From: Mastigamoeba balamuthi
Lineage: Eukaryota; Evosea; Mastigamoebida; Mastigamoebidae
Direction of reading: 5' to 3'
Assembly (NCBI GenBank): GCA_902651635.1
Contig: CACRSC010000011.1
Coordinates: 639,393-703,392 of the forward strand
Length of the DNA: 64,000 bases
Part shown: positions 32,720-45,898 of the stretch, piece after piece
How positions within the stretch are numbered: position 1 is the stretch's first letter
Layout of the letters: every line of letters starts with the position of its first letter
Translations under genes and position numbers: made by a program
Notes under the pieces: model-generated
Seen by the model: the letters and a program-made list of their open reading frames with translations, nothing else
What the model was told of the DNA's origin: nothing
Database searches by the model: none

Positions 32720-35159
32720 TTGCGCCTCTTGCATACGAGTCACTTGACACCTCGCACAACGTCGCATACCAGGCTGACAAACGAGAATGCAGACCCGATG
32801 ACGGCTCAGAACGGCGATTTCGGTTCTGATAGGCACAATAGTCTTTCGCGTGCGATGGACCATCCCAGCGTGGAGACGCGAAGCCGGTCTTGTCTCCAAA
32901 GACAACCCGCGATGATAGAACGTTGAACGACATGAGGAAGAGAATATGGGGTGATACTGCTGAATGACTCAAGACTGCCAGAGGCTGCAACGAGTCTGAG
33001 AAAGCCAGCAGTGAGAGTGTCACCACTCTCATGGAGTGAGGAATCAGGAACAGAGACACAGGAAGACCCCCCTGCAACAAGATGCCACAGACAACATACA
33101 CCAGTGCTCTCTGGGGTCAGCTTCTGGAATGACAATAATGAAGCTCAGATTGCCCAAAATCCTATCATGTTCTTGTTCAGGATGAGCCAGAGAAGGCCCT
33201 GTACATTCCAGAACTAAAGAAAAGACCCAGAGAGGAGTTCAGCAAGAAGTGATGGCCTTCATCTTGCAGCAGAAGACGTTGGTCCACTGCTCTGATTTGA
33301 ATTTGCGAAAATCATTGAGGAGTGTGGCTCTATGACTCAATCCTGAAGATCCTGAAGCATCACTCTGAGGGATTCCATGCACTTCTTAGTGTCCTTCATT
33401 GGGAATTATAGTCAGCCAGAAGATCATACACCTCATGCCCATATCCTCATACTTACATACTCAGAATAGCAGCATTGTATCCATAATAGCAGTGTTTTTA
33501 ACAGATTGTTTCAGTAGTTTGCACAATACCAGAACAGTAACTTTTTTATTTTTGGTTCCTTTATCACTGAACATAAGGTGGAAAAGTGATTTCGGAGTGT
33601 GCAAAAGAGTGAATCAGTGATTAAGACACATGAGCATATACAAATTTGAACTGTGCAGTCCCTGGAGATCTTATACCGTAGCATTAGCTGATATGCATCT
33701 TCTTATACATAAGCAAAAATGATAAGCTTGCAATACTTACAGTAATGTCTTGGTGCACACTGCTTTTGTTCTGTGCATCCAGTGTGAAAATGAATAAATA
33801 AAATAACAGAAACAACTTCTGTTATTACTTGTAAGTTCAGGCTTATACTTTCCACTTATCAAATTTGGTAAATGAATAAGAAGCTTGTAATTGTGAAGGA
33901 AGAACATGTAATAAAAGTACTTAATGTTACTGCTTCTGGTTCTCGAGCAGTAAGCTTAATATAAAACCTGAACAGAGATTTACAATTAGTCTTCAATTCT
34001 TCTATAAAGAGTTCTTATAATCATTATTAATTAAGCTGCATACAGAGGCACATATTAACTATCTTATGATATATGAGATGCTGCTCAGTTTCTGCAGTTT
34101 AATATTATCCCAGCAGTATTCCATTTACTTCTTAGAGCTGAAAAATGGGGTATAAATGATGTTTGAAGGAATTATGGTTAAAGCATTACATTTATCACAG
34201 AAAAATTTCATTAAGTCAATGACTTAGAGTGTCATCATACTAGTGCAGATCTGTGCTTCCTGTTTAATGCAGCAAATACACTGTATGCATCCTATGATCC
34301 CTTTTTTTCTTAATGTCATGTTCAAGCCCTATTACAGCCTCTGATCTGATTAAATCTTAATTGTACACATACCAAATTCTGATTCACTTTCTGTTATTCT
34401 CATATTAACACAAGAGCAAGAGGGCAAGAAGCCTCACCAGCTTAATCCCAGGGCACTCTGAGATTGCCAATCAGTGAACAAGGTTAACTACTTCAATCCT
34501 ATCACTGCCTATATAGATCAGACTGCAGGTATTATCACTGCCTATATATAGATCAGACTGAGTGTATGCTGCCTTTCAGCATTGTTTGAGCTCATCCAGA
34601 GCATTATTCACCAGAGAAAAGTGTTCTTTTCCTAAGAAAAACAGCAACAAAGATCTTATTGTAATCTTCTAAAGTAGTGCATTGACTGATGCCCTACTAG
34701 TTGATAGATTATTAGTGATTGACCTGCTCTAGCCATCTTCTGGATTGCAAGGAAAATCCCCAGGTGGGTGCCAGACTGCGGAGGAGGAGGGAGGGGGGGG
34801 GGGGACTGGGGGAAGTTGGTGCTTGTGCTGTTCTGAGCAGGATAATTCTTCATGTAGCTATGCCAGGAGCTCTTCGTCCCTGTTTTTTGGTCGAGGCCAG
34901 ACAGCAAGTTCGTTTTGATGCAATTCACGTCCCAAGGAAAGGAGGCCCTTCGATTTCCTCTTGCTGGTATTACTGGTTACATACAGTAACACCCCCATTA
35001 AACCCTCTTTTCAGTCTTGTACAGAGAATCTATGTGAGCTACAAGCCCATGATTGGCAAGATTGGCAAGCAGAACCCAACATTCTTATCTCTATACCCCA
35101 ACAGCAGTAATGTAAACACAAAGTACGCATAGGTATCAATTGAATTTACCTAGCGGGAT
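32720..35159. other. AT-rich gene-free island
   Basis: Base composition shifts gradually from 32.7 kb and becomes strongly AT-rich between about 33.2 and 34.7 kb, unlike any other part of the window. No protein of more than about 75 residues, no known domain and no RNA gene is seen. A short imperfect tandem copy (ATCACTGCCTATATA..GATCAGACTG) lies at about 34500-34560, and a poly-G run at about 34790-34803. It may be a decayed insertion, recently acquired DNA or a chimeric join. Confidence 0.6.
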
Positions 35160-37564
35160 TTAGCTGAGCGGCCTGCCAAGTACTTGCTCGGCGACACCCA
35201 AGATCAGGGCTTTGAGTCTGTCTATCTCGCGCTGCTTTGCCAGCAACTCGTCGTCCCTGTCTCGGCGCACCAACGACTCGCCCAGAAGCGAGAAAGTGCC
35301 ACTGGGCCTGACGCTCCTCCGCCGCGAGAGGGACAGCGCTAGTGCTGGAGAGCCCTCTACGCTCACTGGGGTGGGCTCGATGAGGCCGCAGTACTTGATC
35401 ATGCCGTTCGCCTTGGTCACTGGGGCGAGTAGCGACTGGATGTGCTGCCTGCACATGTCGTAGCCCAAGCGGCACAAAACACTCTCCAGCTCTGTAGCTC
35501 TTACGGCCCCTGTGACAAGCGTCAACCGACGGGGGGGGGGGAAGAAGTGGAGGCCGGAGAGTACCCTGCTCACGCCGGTCGAAGAACCTCCACGCGGCAA
35601 GCGAGGGGCGAGTCGTCGACGGCGGGGCGTCATCCCGGAAAGGCGTCTTGACAGTCCCGCAAGCCAGGGAGCCCTCGAGCCTTGGAGGTATTGGATGGCG
35701 AGCACGAAATGCAGGGGGAGATGGGCACAAACCACGACAGGTAGGACCTCAGAGCGAGTGCGAACTCTCTCTGGGCCATCTCGGCGAACAGTGCGACGAG
35801 CAGCTTGGCTTCGAAGTCCTGCTCGTTCGCGACGCTTCGGTCACGCAGCACGCTGCTTGCAGACACAAGCTCGACGTCGTCGCCGAGCAGCACGCTCGAA
35901 TCGCCCGAGAGAAGGGGAACCAGGAACGGCACCGACTCGATCCGTGTCGAGCCCCAGCCCTCGGCCGTTGGCCTCTCGTAGAACAACTCGACGAAACGGA
36001 TCCACTTCACCGTAGACCCAGTGACGCGCAGGCTCCCCGAGAGATTCCTAGCGTTCGGAGTGTTGTTGGCCACGGGAAGTTGTCAATAAAGTGTTTGGTA
36101 CGTCAGTGCCACGTCGGCCTGATCCCAGGCGCTGGCATACTCGTCGGCGCTTACGGCAGACAACAGCACATGCGGCGTGCCTTTGCGCAGCGCCACCTTG
36201 GTGGACTCGGCCCAGTCGTGGGTCTCGCCAGCCGCGGCAGGGCAGACAAACAGCGCCACCCGGGCGCAGACGGGGTTGTCCGCAGAGCGGTGTGCGCCGC
36301 TCGCGGCAGCGCACGGGGCAGCGGCGCCAAGAGACGAGACCGCCGAAGCACGCGGGGGAGCGAACAGAGAGAGCCTCTCGTCCTCCGTCAGCGACACCTC
36401 TGCCATCCACGAGCACTCGACTCTGCGAGCGAGGGTTGAGGAGCCCCGTCAGGACTCTCGCACAGGGCGAGCACCAAAGTGAACGCCCACGCACCTGACG
36501 AAGCCCCGCGGGACTTCGAGCCCGTACCACAGCGCCACCTCGGCCGCGCCTCGCGTCATCTGCGAGAGCGAGTGCTCGCCAGCGCCAGCGCTGCCAGACC
36601 CTGGCGCCCTGCTCTGGGGCGTCTCCGTGAGCAGCTCATCGACCGTGAGCGGCCTGTGTTCCACCGGCACAGCTACCTGTCCCGCGTGCCCCGCGCACTC
36701 TTCCTCCGCTCGCTGCCTCTGGGTGCCCTCGCAAGGCACTGCCTCCCCGCCAAGGTCGTCGACGGTGAGCGGTCTGTGCTCCTCGCGCTGCTCATCAGCC
36801 ACTGCGGACTGATGAGGTTTCCCATCGCATGCGCAGCTGTCCGCCCGCTGTCTCTTGGCGGCCTCGCTTGGCAGCGCCCCCGCCCCTGAGCTGCCGACAG
36901 GGAGCGGCCCGTGCTCCTCGCCCGCCGGCACTGCCTCCCCGTTAAGGTCGTCGACGGTCAGCGGCCTGTGCTCCTCGCGCTGCCCCTCAGCCACGGCGGA
37001 CTGCCCGCCATCGCCCGCGCAGCTGCTCGCCCGCTGTCTCTTGGCGGCCTCGCTTGCCAGCGCCCCCGTGCCGCCGACAGAGAGCGGCCTCTGCTCCTCG
37101 CCCGCCGCCCGCTGCCTCTTGGCGCCGTCGCGCTGCGCGGCCTCGCCGCCCAGGTCGTCGACGGTCAGCGGCCTCTGCTCCTCGCGCTGCGCGGCCGCCG
37201 CCCCGGGGCTGCCGGGCGCTCGCGCTGCCTCTGCGCGCAGCCCGTCGGGCGCCTGCGGCCTGCGGTCCGCGCGCTGCTGCTGCTGGCGCTGCGCCAGCGA
37301 CCGCGCTGCGGCGGCCTCGTCCTCCTCGCGCTCCCTGCGCACGCGGTCCCGGTGCCGCCGCGACGGGGTCGCTGAGCGCGAGCGAGAGCGCGAGCGCGAG
37401 TGGCGGCGGTGGCCGTCGGGGTCGCGGCGGTGACGTGGGCTCGGGGAGCGCGAGGACGAGCTGCGGGGCCTGCGCGACCGCGAGCGAGAGCGCGAGTGCG
37501 CCGTGCCCGAGCGCGTGCGCTCTGCGGCTGCCTTGGGATCGGCCCTGCCAGAGCGCCTGTCCAT
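35160..37564 (-). CDS. CCAR1/CCAR2 (DBC1)-like protein with RS-rich, repeat-bearing N-terminus
   Basis: Five exons, 37564-36495, 36422-36102, 36047-35748, 35587-35565 (23 nt) and 35509-35160, close in phase to 687 residues. The diagnostic region appears only after splicing the microexon: ALRFFDRREQGAVRATELES followed by VLCRLGYDMCRQHIQSLL matches the inactive EF-hand of CCAR1/CCAR2. Upstream, a hydrophobic domain (VALFVCPAAAG ... PHVLLSAVSADEYASAWDQA) fits the DBC1 nudix-like domain. The first 130 residues are Arg/Ser-rich like splicing regulators, then several copies of a unit around REEHRPLTVDDL. A C-terminal helix follows (DDELLAKQREIDRLKALI). CCAR proteins are nuclear regulators of transcription and splicing. 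The SAP and S1-like domains of animal CCAR1 are absent. Confidence 0.65.
36620..37200 (-). repeat. degenerate coding tandem repeat in the CCAR-like gene
   Basis: A unit encoding about E-E-H/Q-R-P-L-T/S-V-D-D-L, usually followed by EAAKRQRA, recurs about six times with varied spacing. It lies between the RS-rich segment and the folded domains. Conserved peptide with drifting DNA suggests the repeat is used as a short linear motif array. Confidence 0.7.
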
Positions 37565-37870
37565 CCCAACAAAGGCAACGCAATCGCGCGCCAAACGCAA
37601 CAAAGGAAAAATGAAAATCCACAACAGAGAGAAGGGGGGAAGATACGGTAATGCCAGAGAGGCGGGGCCACTGTGCTCTCCGTCCGCCATTCAGTGCCCA
37701 CTGCGGCCAAGAGAGGATAGAGACGACGGTGCCTCTGTGCTTGCCCTTCACAGGCAATTCATAGAGCAGAAGCCCGATCTCGGGGAAGAGAACCACAGAA
37801 GCAAGGAATCCTTACGCCGTGCATTCTCGTATACAATTCCGCCCCTCTGGGGCTCTTCTGCCCGTTCTCA
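37565..37870. other. intergenic region between VPS13 and CCAR-like gene
   Basis: 306 bases between the VPS13 stop and the CCAR-like start, both on the minus strand. It is less GC-rich than flanking exons; no gene seen. Confidence 0.45.
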
Positions 37871-40800
37871 CTAGAGGAAGAGCGACACGAATCTGGCGAG
37901 CGATCGCGTCAGCGTGACGTCGCACGCCATCGCGACCCTCAGGACGTGCTTGACAATGTTCTGTGTGTAGTGGTCGCGTACGCGCGACAACAGGGCATCG
38001 GTCCCCTGCACGAGGTGCTCCTCCCTGATTCCGAACGGCTCCACAGCGATGTCGACCTCCTTGATGGTACCAACCAGCCACAGCGGCACCCTGCCGACCA
38101 GCTTCTTCAGCGGCCCAGCCTTTGACGGCGGCGAGTACGAGAACGTGATGGGCAGGGACGACACGCTCAGGGACTCGACATACAGCGCCTGCGACACGGG
38201 GGTGACCTCCAGAGTCTTGGACTTCTTTCCTCGGTCCAGGCCCTGACTAGCCCTCGGTGCTGCCTGGCGCGGACGGGCTTCTTTCGGGGTCGATGAGACG
38301 GCGTTCTTTGCCTGCAGCACAGCCTCGACGAGGCCCGCGATGCTGTCGAGCACAGCCCCATCGATGGACACTCGCAGGTGCCCCAGCTGGACGGACCCCA
38401 GGTGCAGGACGCTGAGGTCTCCTTCGGACAGTGCGGGGGCCACACGTAGCTCCACCGAGAACCACTTGTCGGCTTGCTCGGCCCCGACCCCCTCAATGAC
38501 AGGACGATCCTGGAATTGATGCACTCCCAAGGTCAGCTGGTAGGGGAAACTAGCCAAGGAGGCACGTACAGAGCCCGAGGCAAGGAGATTCTTGACGCAC
38601 AGCGAGACGTGAAAGTCAGCCACGCTGCAGTCGTACAGAAGGACAGGCTCACACAGCTGGATCTGGAACACCGTCTTTCCGTCATCGATCCTGAGCACAC
38701 GGCGGAGTGAGCCGAAAAACGCGTGTCAGCTTATAAGGCTTACAGAGCGACCCCGATGTCCATGAGCCTCATCTGGAAGATGAAGAGGACGTCCTTGCAC
38801 ATAGACTTTCGCGGCTCTGCTACCTGCCACACATCAGCAGACTGCGCCAGCGCGTCCGCGATGCTGAGCCGCTGGACCCGCGTGACGGCGACCATCCACG
38901 GGTCGTCGACCCTGCGCGGCGCCCGCACAAAGCACGCGACCTGCACCACGACACCGTCCGACGGCAGCGTCGCTCCGACGTAGCCGGGTCTCGTGACGTC
39001 GACCACCGCGCCGTCGACGGACAGCCGCTTGCCGATGCACAGGGCGTCCCAGCAGAAGTGTGCCTGATACCCGGGCTCGACGACCTGCTCGTACTGCTCG
39101 GCGCCGAACTGGCAGATCCTCACGGGGGCCGCCGTGCAGTTCTGCACAATGTACGGCGCCTGCCCCTCGTCCTCGCCGAACACGACGTGGTTCGTCGAGT
39201 TGGCGTCGGCCACAGTGACGGGCACTACGACGGGGGCGGACCCCGCGGGGTGCAGGCGCACGTGGAAGCCCTCGGACACGTCGTAAGGGAACGGCAGTGA
39301 CCACGTGCTGCCTCCGTCGACGCTGAGGCACGCCACGCACTCCCCCGCCGTGCACGGCAGCGGCACAGCGCTTCCCTGGTCCACAGCGACCTCAGAGGCA
39401 CGATCGCTGGGAATCCGCAGGAGAATACGCCTGCACGAGCTGTTGCGTGCAACGACGCGCGGGGACAGCGTGACGACGTGGCTGCGCCCGTGCCTGCCGA
39501 CCTGCAGGTCCGTCCGTACGGCGATGCAGTTGGAGCCACAGCGGAGCACGATGCCCCTGGGCCCGATCGCCCGGATGAGTAACAGGTCGGACCACGACTG
39601 GTCCCTGGCCTGCGGCAAGCGGACCTGCACGTGGCCGTTGCCCGAGTACGGTATGAACGGGCGGTACGGCTGCAACACGATCGGGTTCTTTGCGTCGCTC
39701 TGGTCCCTGACGACGACGTCCTCGCCCGTCCTGTTGCAGAGCCACCAGCTGCAGCTGAGCTCCAGCCTACCGGGAGCCGTGCGCACGCGCAGCGACCCGA
39801 GCTTCTGCCGAGTGCCGTACTGGTGCCGCGCTCTGCCAGCGATAGGTATGGGGCTCGACCACTCGCCGTCCTGGACGCGCACGAGCACGTGCTGGACGTG
39901 TGGGCGGTAGAGACACATGCTGCTGCTGGCCTTGATGGTGTGCATCTCCTCGTCTCCAGAGGCCCACACGAACTTGGCGCAGCACTCGACCAGGAGGAAG
40001 CTCTCGACCAGCAGGGGCGGCGAGATCATCACCGAGCGCCCCACGTGCCGCGTCAGGACCAGCGAGACGTCGCCGCATTGCACGAGCAACGGGGTCTGCA
40101 TCGCGAGGCGAAGGCACGGTGTGGCCCACTCGTGCTTACCGTCGTGAGGTCTCAGCACTGCAGCGAAGCAGGGCAGGAGCGAGATCTGCTGTCGCTTGTT
40201 GGGGTTAACCACGCCAACGAGTTCCGGCTCGGCACCCTCGATTGCCACGCGGCCGACCTCAATAGCCACGTTCGCAACGTTGCAGAACGCTATCGTGTCC
40301 TCTTCTGTCTTCACCGCCGCTGGCGTGACCGACGGAGGTGCTGTGAAGGCGACAACCTCTTGCATCAGCGCGGGGGCATCCTCCGATGGTGGAGCCTTGG
40401 CTCTGTCTGTACTCCCTGCCTCAACCGGCTTCGGAGCCGGCGGAGCCTCCAACGCCGACTTAATGTCCATGGCGAGGAGCGCACCCATTCGAGTAAGCGT
40501 GATCAGGGCAACTTTGGTAACCACGAGATGCGGTGTCTTCTGCGCCGAGGCAGCAGACACCTCCAGCTGCGGTGGTGAGTAGAACGACGGGGCCTTGACA
40601 GCGTCCCGTAGGCTCACAGAGCAACGCCACTGGTCCAATAGAACATCACTGCCGGCACTCAGAGACACCGAGACTGAGGCACAGATGGACGCCCTGTTCT
40701 CCGCTGCAGGGCTTACATGTAAGACAGGAAAAAGAAAGCAAGTACGCACGCGACACATCTTTCTCGTCTGGAGCAGAACACTCGACCGAGATCTCTTGAA

Positions 40801-43800
40801 GGCGAGCTGTGAGGGTGCCTGCCGAATCAGAGGATACTATCCTAACGGCAACGTCTGGGCATGAAGCGAACGCCCTGAAGCTGTCCCCCCTGAGCCGCTC
40901 GAAGAGGTCGTTGATGCCTTTGGCGACAGCGGGGATCTTGGGCAGAGTCTCGGCCTCGACACATGGCGCAGTTATCTTGCAGGTGCCGTGGCTCAGGTCC
41001 CGTGTGCTGCCCCCGATGCTCGGTATTGTGAGCCCAGTGCACTTCGCAACCGCGTCCTGCAGATAGGCTATCCTGGTAGCGTCGAGCGTGACCTCCAGAG
41101 GGGATAGCATCACTGAGACGTCCCCTGCTGTGTCGCGGGCGAGCTCGACTGAGCTCAGGGTACCCACGGTCTCCCTTCGTATCAATCCTGCGCTGAACAC
41201 GTCCGCGCGTATTCCCTTGATGCTGGCAGCGATCCTCGAGTCGAGGGTGTTGGACCGTAGCGACACTCCGCCATCGACGCACAGGGCCACCTTGGAGTTG
41301 AGTGTCGTCGCGAGGACGCTGTCCACCTCCACCTGCACGTCGTGGTCGCAGAGCGTCACGTCGACCTTGCCGACCTCCAGCGTTGCCTCGGACCCCTCCC
41401 AGAACAGCTTGAGCCCTGGCACAGAGAACGATTGCCGAGGAAATCGACTAGGCGGGCTGAGGCGTGGCAGCTTCCTCTTAGACAACGCCGCGACGATGTC
41501 GATGACGGGGGCCACATTGCTGCTCCGGAGGTGCAGCTCCAGCGGCGCCGGGTCGAAGCCTATTGCGAGGGGCGACAGGCACACGGAGACCACCGTGCTG
41601 CGGGCAATCGTCTCGACGTCTCCGGTCTGCTCGTTCTCCGCCGCGAATGACTGGATTGGCACCCGGGCAACGTGCCTCCCAGCAGAGTCGGTCGACACAA
41701 GCACACCGGCTAGCCTCATTGCGAAACCCGCGGTGCGGTCGTCGTTGGAGACCTTGATGACGGCCTGCGGGAGCGATATGTTCATCGACGTGATCGCGAT
41801 GGCATCCGCGCAATCCTGTTTGTCTGATCCGGTTCCCTGATTCGCCAGCGGGACCACGAGAGTTTGCGCTACTTGCACGACATCGAGCAGTGCGGAGACC
41901 AGACGCGGAGTGGCACACACAGACACCTGTGGCACAGAAACCTCGAGGGCCCCGCCGATGCACTTGACGGTCGTTTTGCCCACATAGAGAGCCTTGTTTC
42001 CGGGGTCGTCACTGGTCGACAATACCAGGCCCCCGATGTCGACACAGCAATCCGGTAGCTGCTGCTCGGTCGCAGATAGAGACACGCGGGCAAACGGGCA
42101 TTCGAGAGAAACTGTTTTGCTCTCGTTCGGCAACACCTCTACTCTGAGGGGGCCAGCGACATTAACATCCAGGTTGAGCTTCGGTTGAGATCCAACAGCA
42201 CCAGAGCCCGATGATATGGAGGCCGACGTTCCAGGAGCGCTCAAGCTACTGAGAAGCGGCCCGGCAAACGATACAACCTGAGGGACAGAGGCCTTGCAGA
42301 ATACAGGAGAGCCCACGGACGCACTCACAGAGAGGACACCATCGGCAGACTCGATCACAGTGAGCGCTATGCCGCTCGCAGACGCGGCCACAGCACCGCA
42401 GAGTGCCAGCCGAGGGAGCTCCACAGACGTATTTGAAACTCGTCCGTCTGGCTCGGCGCGCAGAGCAACAGACGTGCCCTCGGGAATTGATACGCGCTGG
42501 GAGAAGCCGGAACTCACCTCCACACAGAAATGGCCAGACGCAAGCCTTGCGGTGAGCTTCGTGGCACGAGTTTGGGGTATCGCAGGGCCGCAAGCCTGCA
42601 TGAGGGCAACTCTCGATGCGACCACCTGGCTGGCCAGCAGCGAGGCCAGTAGTGACATGTGCTCCGGGCTCAGGCGAGCGGTCAGGGCGCCCACGTCGAG
42701 AAGCACGTCCGAGAAATCCGGAAGCTCCTTTGGGAGCACGAGAACGTCGAACGGCTCTGTCACCGGCGCGTTCCCGAGGGAGAGGACAATACCCTGAACT
42801 GCCAGTCCATCGGCAAGCGTCCCCGTAAGCGACGAGAAGCGAACGCCCAGTGAGCACAGGTCGTCGATGCGGAAGTCTCCCCCGGGGATGGCGATATCCA
42901 GGACCCCAGTGAGCCTCTTCTCTGGCGGTATTACCACGTACACGAAGACCGCGAGTCTGGCAATGATGCTTCCAAACGGGATTGCCCAATCCGAGGCCAA
43001 GGCGGCGGTGACCCTATCCTCCGACCTGATTACAATGTCGACCAACGGTGGCCTGAACTTCAGTTGCACGCTGGTGCCCCCGACAGTCATGGACGTGTTT
43101 TGCCCCGCCACCGCGAACTTTCGCAGTCGGATAGAGACCAGCGAGGCCGAGAGGTCCGCGTCAACATGGACTGCCTGCAGAGACCCAGTGCCTGCGGCTA
43201 CCTTGTCCGCAGCTTCAATGCGCATACTATCCACATCGACGGACAACTGCGTTGAGACCGGGCCAACGAGCAGCGACAGTGTATCAATGGCGATGCCCCA
43301 TTTGGACGCCGAGACAACGGTGTCTATCTGTATGTTCTGCAACTGAGCGCCGGTTCCTCCAGGCAGAATCCGGTAATCCGCCGAGATGTTCGCTTGGACA
43401 GGCCACTCCGCGGGAGCCCCAGGCACCAAAATGTGCGCCCCGATGAGCCTAAAACTCTTGGGCTGAACAGTGAGCTCTTGGAACGACACTTGCGTCCCGC
43501 ACGCCGCAATGCGAGGACCAGACACGCGGACGGTCAGCGACATGTCCTCGAAGCTCGTCGGTTTTCCGGGTTCCTCCGAGGCCAGAGCTGCCAGCGGACC
43601 CTCCCTCCAATGGGAAGCTGCGCTGACCAGCGACGCGATCCTCTGCGGGTCGAGAGCGCTTTTCAACGCCGCCTCGATTCTCTCCAGCGCTGCGTTGTCG
43701 AGCGAGAGCGAGAGTGGCTCCACCTCTGCTCTGACTGCCGAGACCACCAGCGACGAATTCTGGGTGATCTCGAGGTTGAGAAACACCGACTTCGGAGCGC

Positions 43801-45898
43801 CCTCGCCCTGCGCTGTCGATAGTATGCAACCGGCATCATCCCCCTGCTCGGAGACGCTCAACTCCACAACGGATACTTCTGTGCGCTTTGTCCCGCCGAC
43901 CACAAGGGCCGAGCTCGAGTGCGCGACCCGGACGCCTGATATTCGCGACCGCAGTGCACGCCCGACTGCGATGTCTATGGTCCCGATTGTGGCGGTGACT
44001 CGCAGGCAGCTGATCTGGTCGTCGTCCTCCTCGACAGTCGCCTCCTGGCGTGCACGGCGCTCAAAAGCCTCGATAATGTCATCCGCGTCGTCCAGAGCCG
44101 GCGCCGGCGTGGCTGTCCCAGAGGACGCGATCTTGGGGGAGTCCTCCGCTCGCTTCTCCGTCTCGTTCGCCCGTCTGTTCTGCGGAGACCTGGCCGTGAC
44201 AGCAGTGCTCTGTCCATTCCCCGAGGCGGGTAGTGCTCCTCCATTGGCGAGTTGCGCCGGAGGGACGCTTTGCGGGGTGCAGAGAGCAGCAGTCTTGGGG
44301 CTGCCGGGGACCGGGAGCGAGTCGGCCCCCTGCATCTTTTTCCCAAAGGCCGCTAACTTGCCGAAGAACTTCTTCGCCCCGTTAGCCTCGGCCTCGAAGG
44401 TCTCCTGGCTCGACTTGAGCGCCTGCCTCGCCGAGTCGATGAAGCTCATCATGCCCTCCTCGGCGGCGGAGCGCTTCAGCCCCGCAGGCGAGTCCTGAGC
44501 GGGCCTGTCGGGGGCGGGAGACAGCAGTCCGAAACCCTTGCGGCTGGTGCTCCTGTCGAGCTTCTGGCGCCTGGCGGACAGCAGCGCCTCCAGGGCCATC
44601 TGGCGGAACAGCACCACCTCGTCGTACTCGTACTCGGCCTCGATCTCCTCGAGCTCCTTGCGCTCGGACCTGCTCCCCTTGCCGCTCTTGCAGGCGAGGA
44701 TGGAGCGATAGAGCGCCACGTACCTCGCCCTGTCCCTCCTCCTGGCCGACGCCCGCGAGGCAGAGCACGCTCTCTTCCGCCTCCGCACGTACTCCATGGC
44801 GCACTTGGCGGCGTATACGAACCAGGCCCGCGGGTCGTCCCTGGCGCTGTGCTCGGGCCTGGGCACGCTGTACGAGGCCGTGCGCACGGGCGACGGCCGC
44901 GGCTCGGTGAGGCACTGCACCGCCCTGTCCGCCACCTCGAGCACGGCGTCGCAGTCGGCCTCCGTGAGCTCCAGGCGCACCTCGCGCGCCTCGAGCGCGA
45001 TGTCCAGCGGGTCCGCCCCGCGCGTGCCGCTCTGCTGGGGTATCGACACGACGGCCTTGGCCGAGACCGGCCTGAGCGCCGGCAGGTCCGCCCCGGGGGC
45101 CGGCCGCTGCCCCAGCATGAAGGCGAAGAGGTCCTCCCTGCGCCCCGCGATGGGCGCGAGCGGCGACCCCCGCGGGCTGAAGTACATGCTGAGGCCCTCG
45201 AGGCTCGCGCGGGGCCCCGACTCCTCCGACGTGACGACGAGGCTGTCGAGGCGGACGCCGACGGCGGCGCCGCTGGGCGTCTCGACGCGGACGTGCAGCC
45301 GCGTGGCGCGCAGCCGCAGCCTCGCCAGCGCCCGGCGCGCGATCGCCATCGCCCGGGCGGCCTCCTCCTCCTGCGCCTCGGCGCGGCTCGTGGCGCGCAT
45401 GCGCTCGTCGTGCAGCGCGAGCATCGCGCGGCGGCGCGCGGCCGCGTGGGCGCTGAGCGACGCGGGCGCAGTGCCGGCGACGCTGGCGCCGATGCGGGCG
45501 ACGGCGCAGACGCCGTCGGCGACGACGTCGCAGGGGTCCGTGGGGCGCTTCCAGGGGATGTGCACGCGCAGGCTGTGCACGTGGCCGGCGACGGGCGCGT
45601 CGAGGCCCGCGCGCAGCAGCGCGTCCTCGCGGATGTCGAGCCCCTCGAGGCTGACGTCGCCGTCCCACAGCTGCAGCTTCAGGTTCGCCTTGACCTCGTC
45701 GATGTCTGGTGGTGCGCCGGCCCGGGCCGCACAGGGGACCCACACCCCACCCACCACCGGAGCACACGCGCTGGGTGAGCCGAGAGAGAACAACGCGGAA
45801 GGAGGGAGGGCAGCCGGAAGAGGAAGGAGGAGAACAAAACCTTTGACAAAGTCGCCGAGGAAGATGGCGAGGACCTCGCCGAGGATGGCCTCGAACAT
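37871..45898 (-). CDS. VPS13: VPS13-family bridge-type lipid transfer protein
   Basis: Four exons, 45898-45841, 45705-40757, 40698-38744 and 38690-37871, close in phase to 2593 residues. The start MFEAILGEVLAIFLGDFVK and the following NLKLQLWDGDVSLEGLDIRE match the N-terminal chorein motif. The middle is the long beta-rich groove that carries lipids between membranes; the VAB-type adaptor region lies in exon 3. Near the C-terminus, VRDHYTQNIVKHVLRVAMAC matches the family segment RHYTQQ..R..YKVLGS. The protein then stops about 20 residues later, so the ATG2-C-like and PH-like ends of animal and yeast VPS13 are missing. The acceptor of exon 3 is chosen by phase; another AG lies six bases upstream. 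Confidence 0.85.

Noticed and set aside
34781-34810. Poly-purine/poly-G tract as a possible G-quadruplex or telomere-like repeat
   Set aside because: Irregular run without a repeating unit; similar homopolymers occur across this GC-rich window.
34719-35132. 137-residue plus-strand frame next to the AT-rich island
   Set aside because: Starts across a poly-G tract, no family resemblance, composition unlike host genes.
36620-37200. Repeats in the CCAR-like gene as a CRISPR or minisatellite array
   Set aside because: Units vary in length and DNA sequence and are conserved only as peptide within an open frame.
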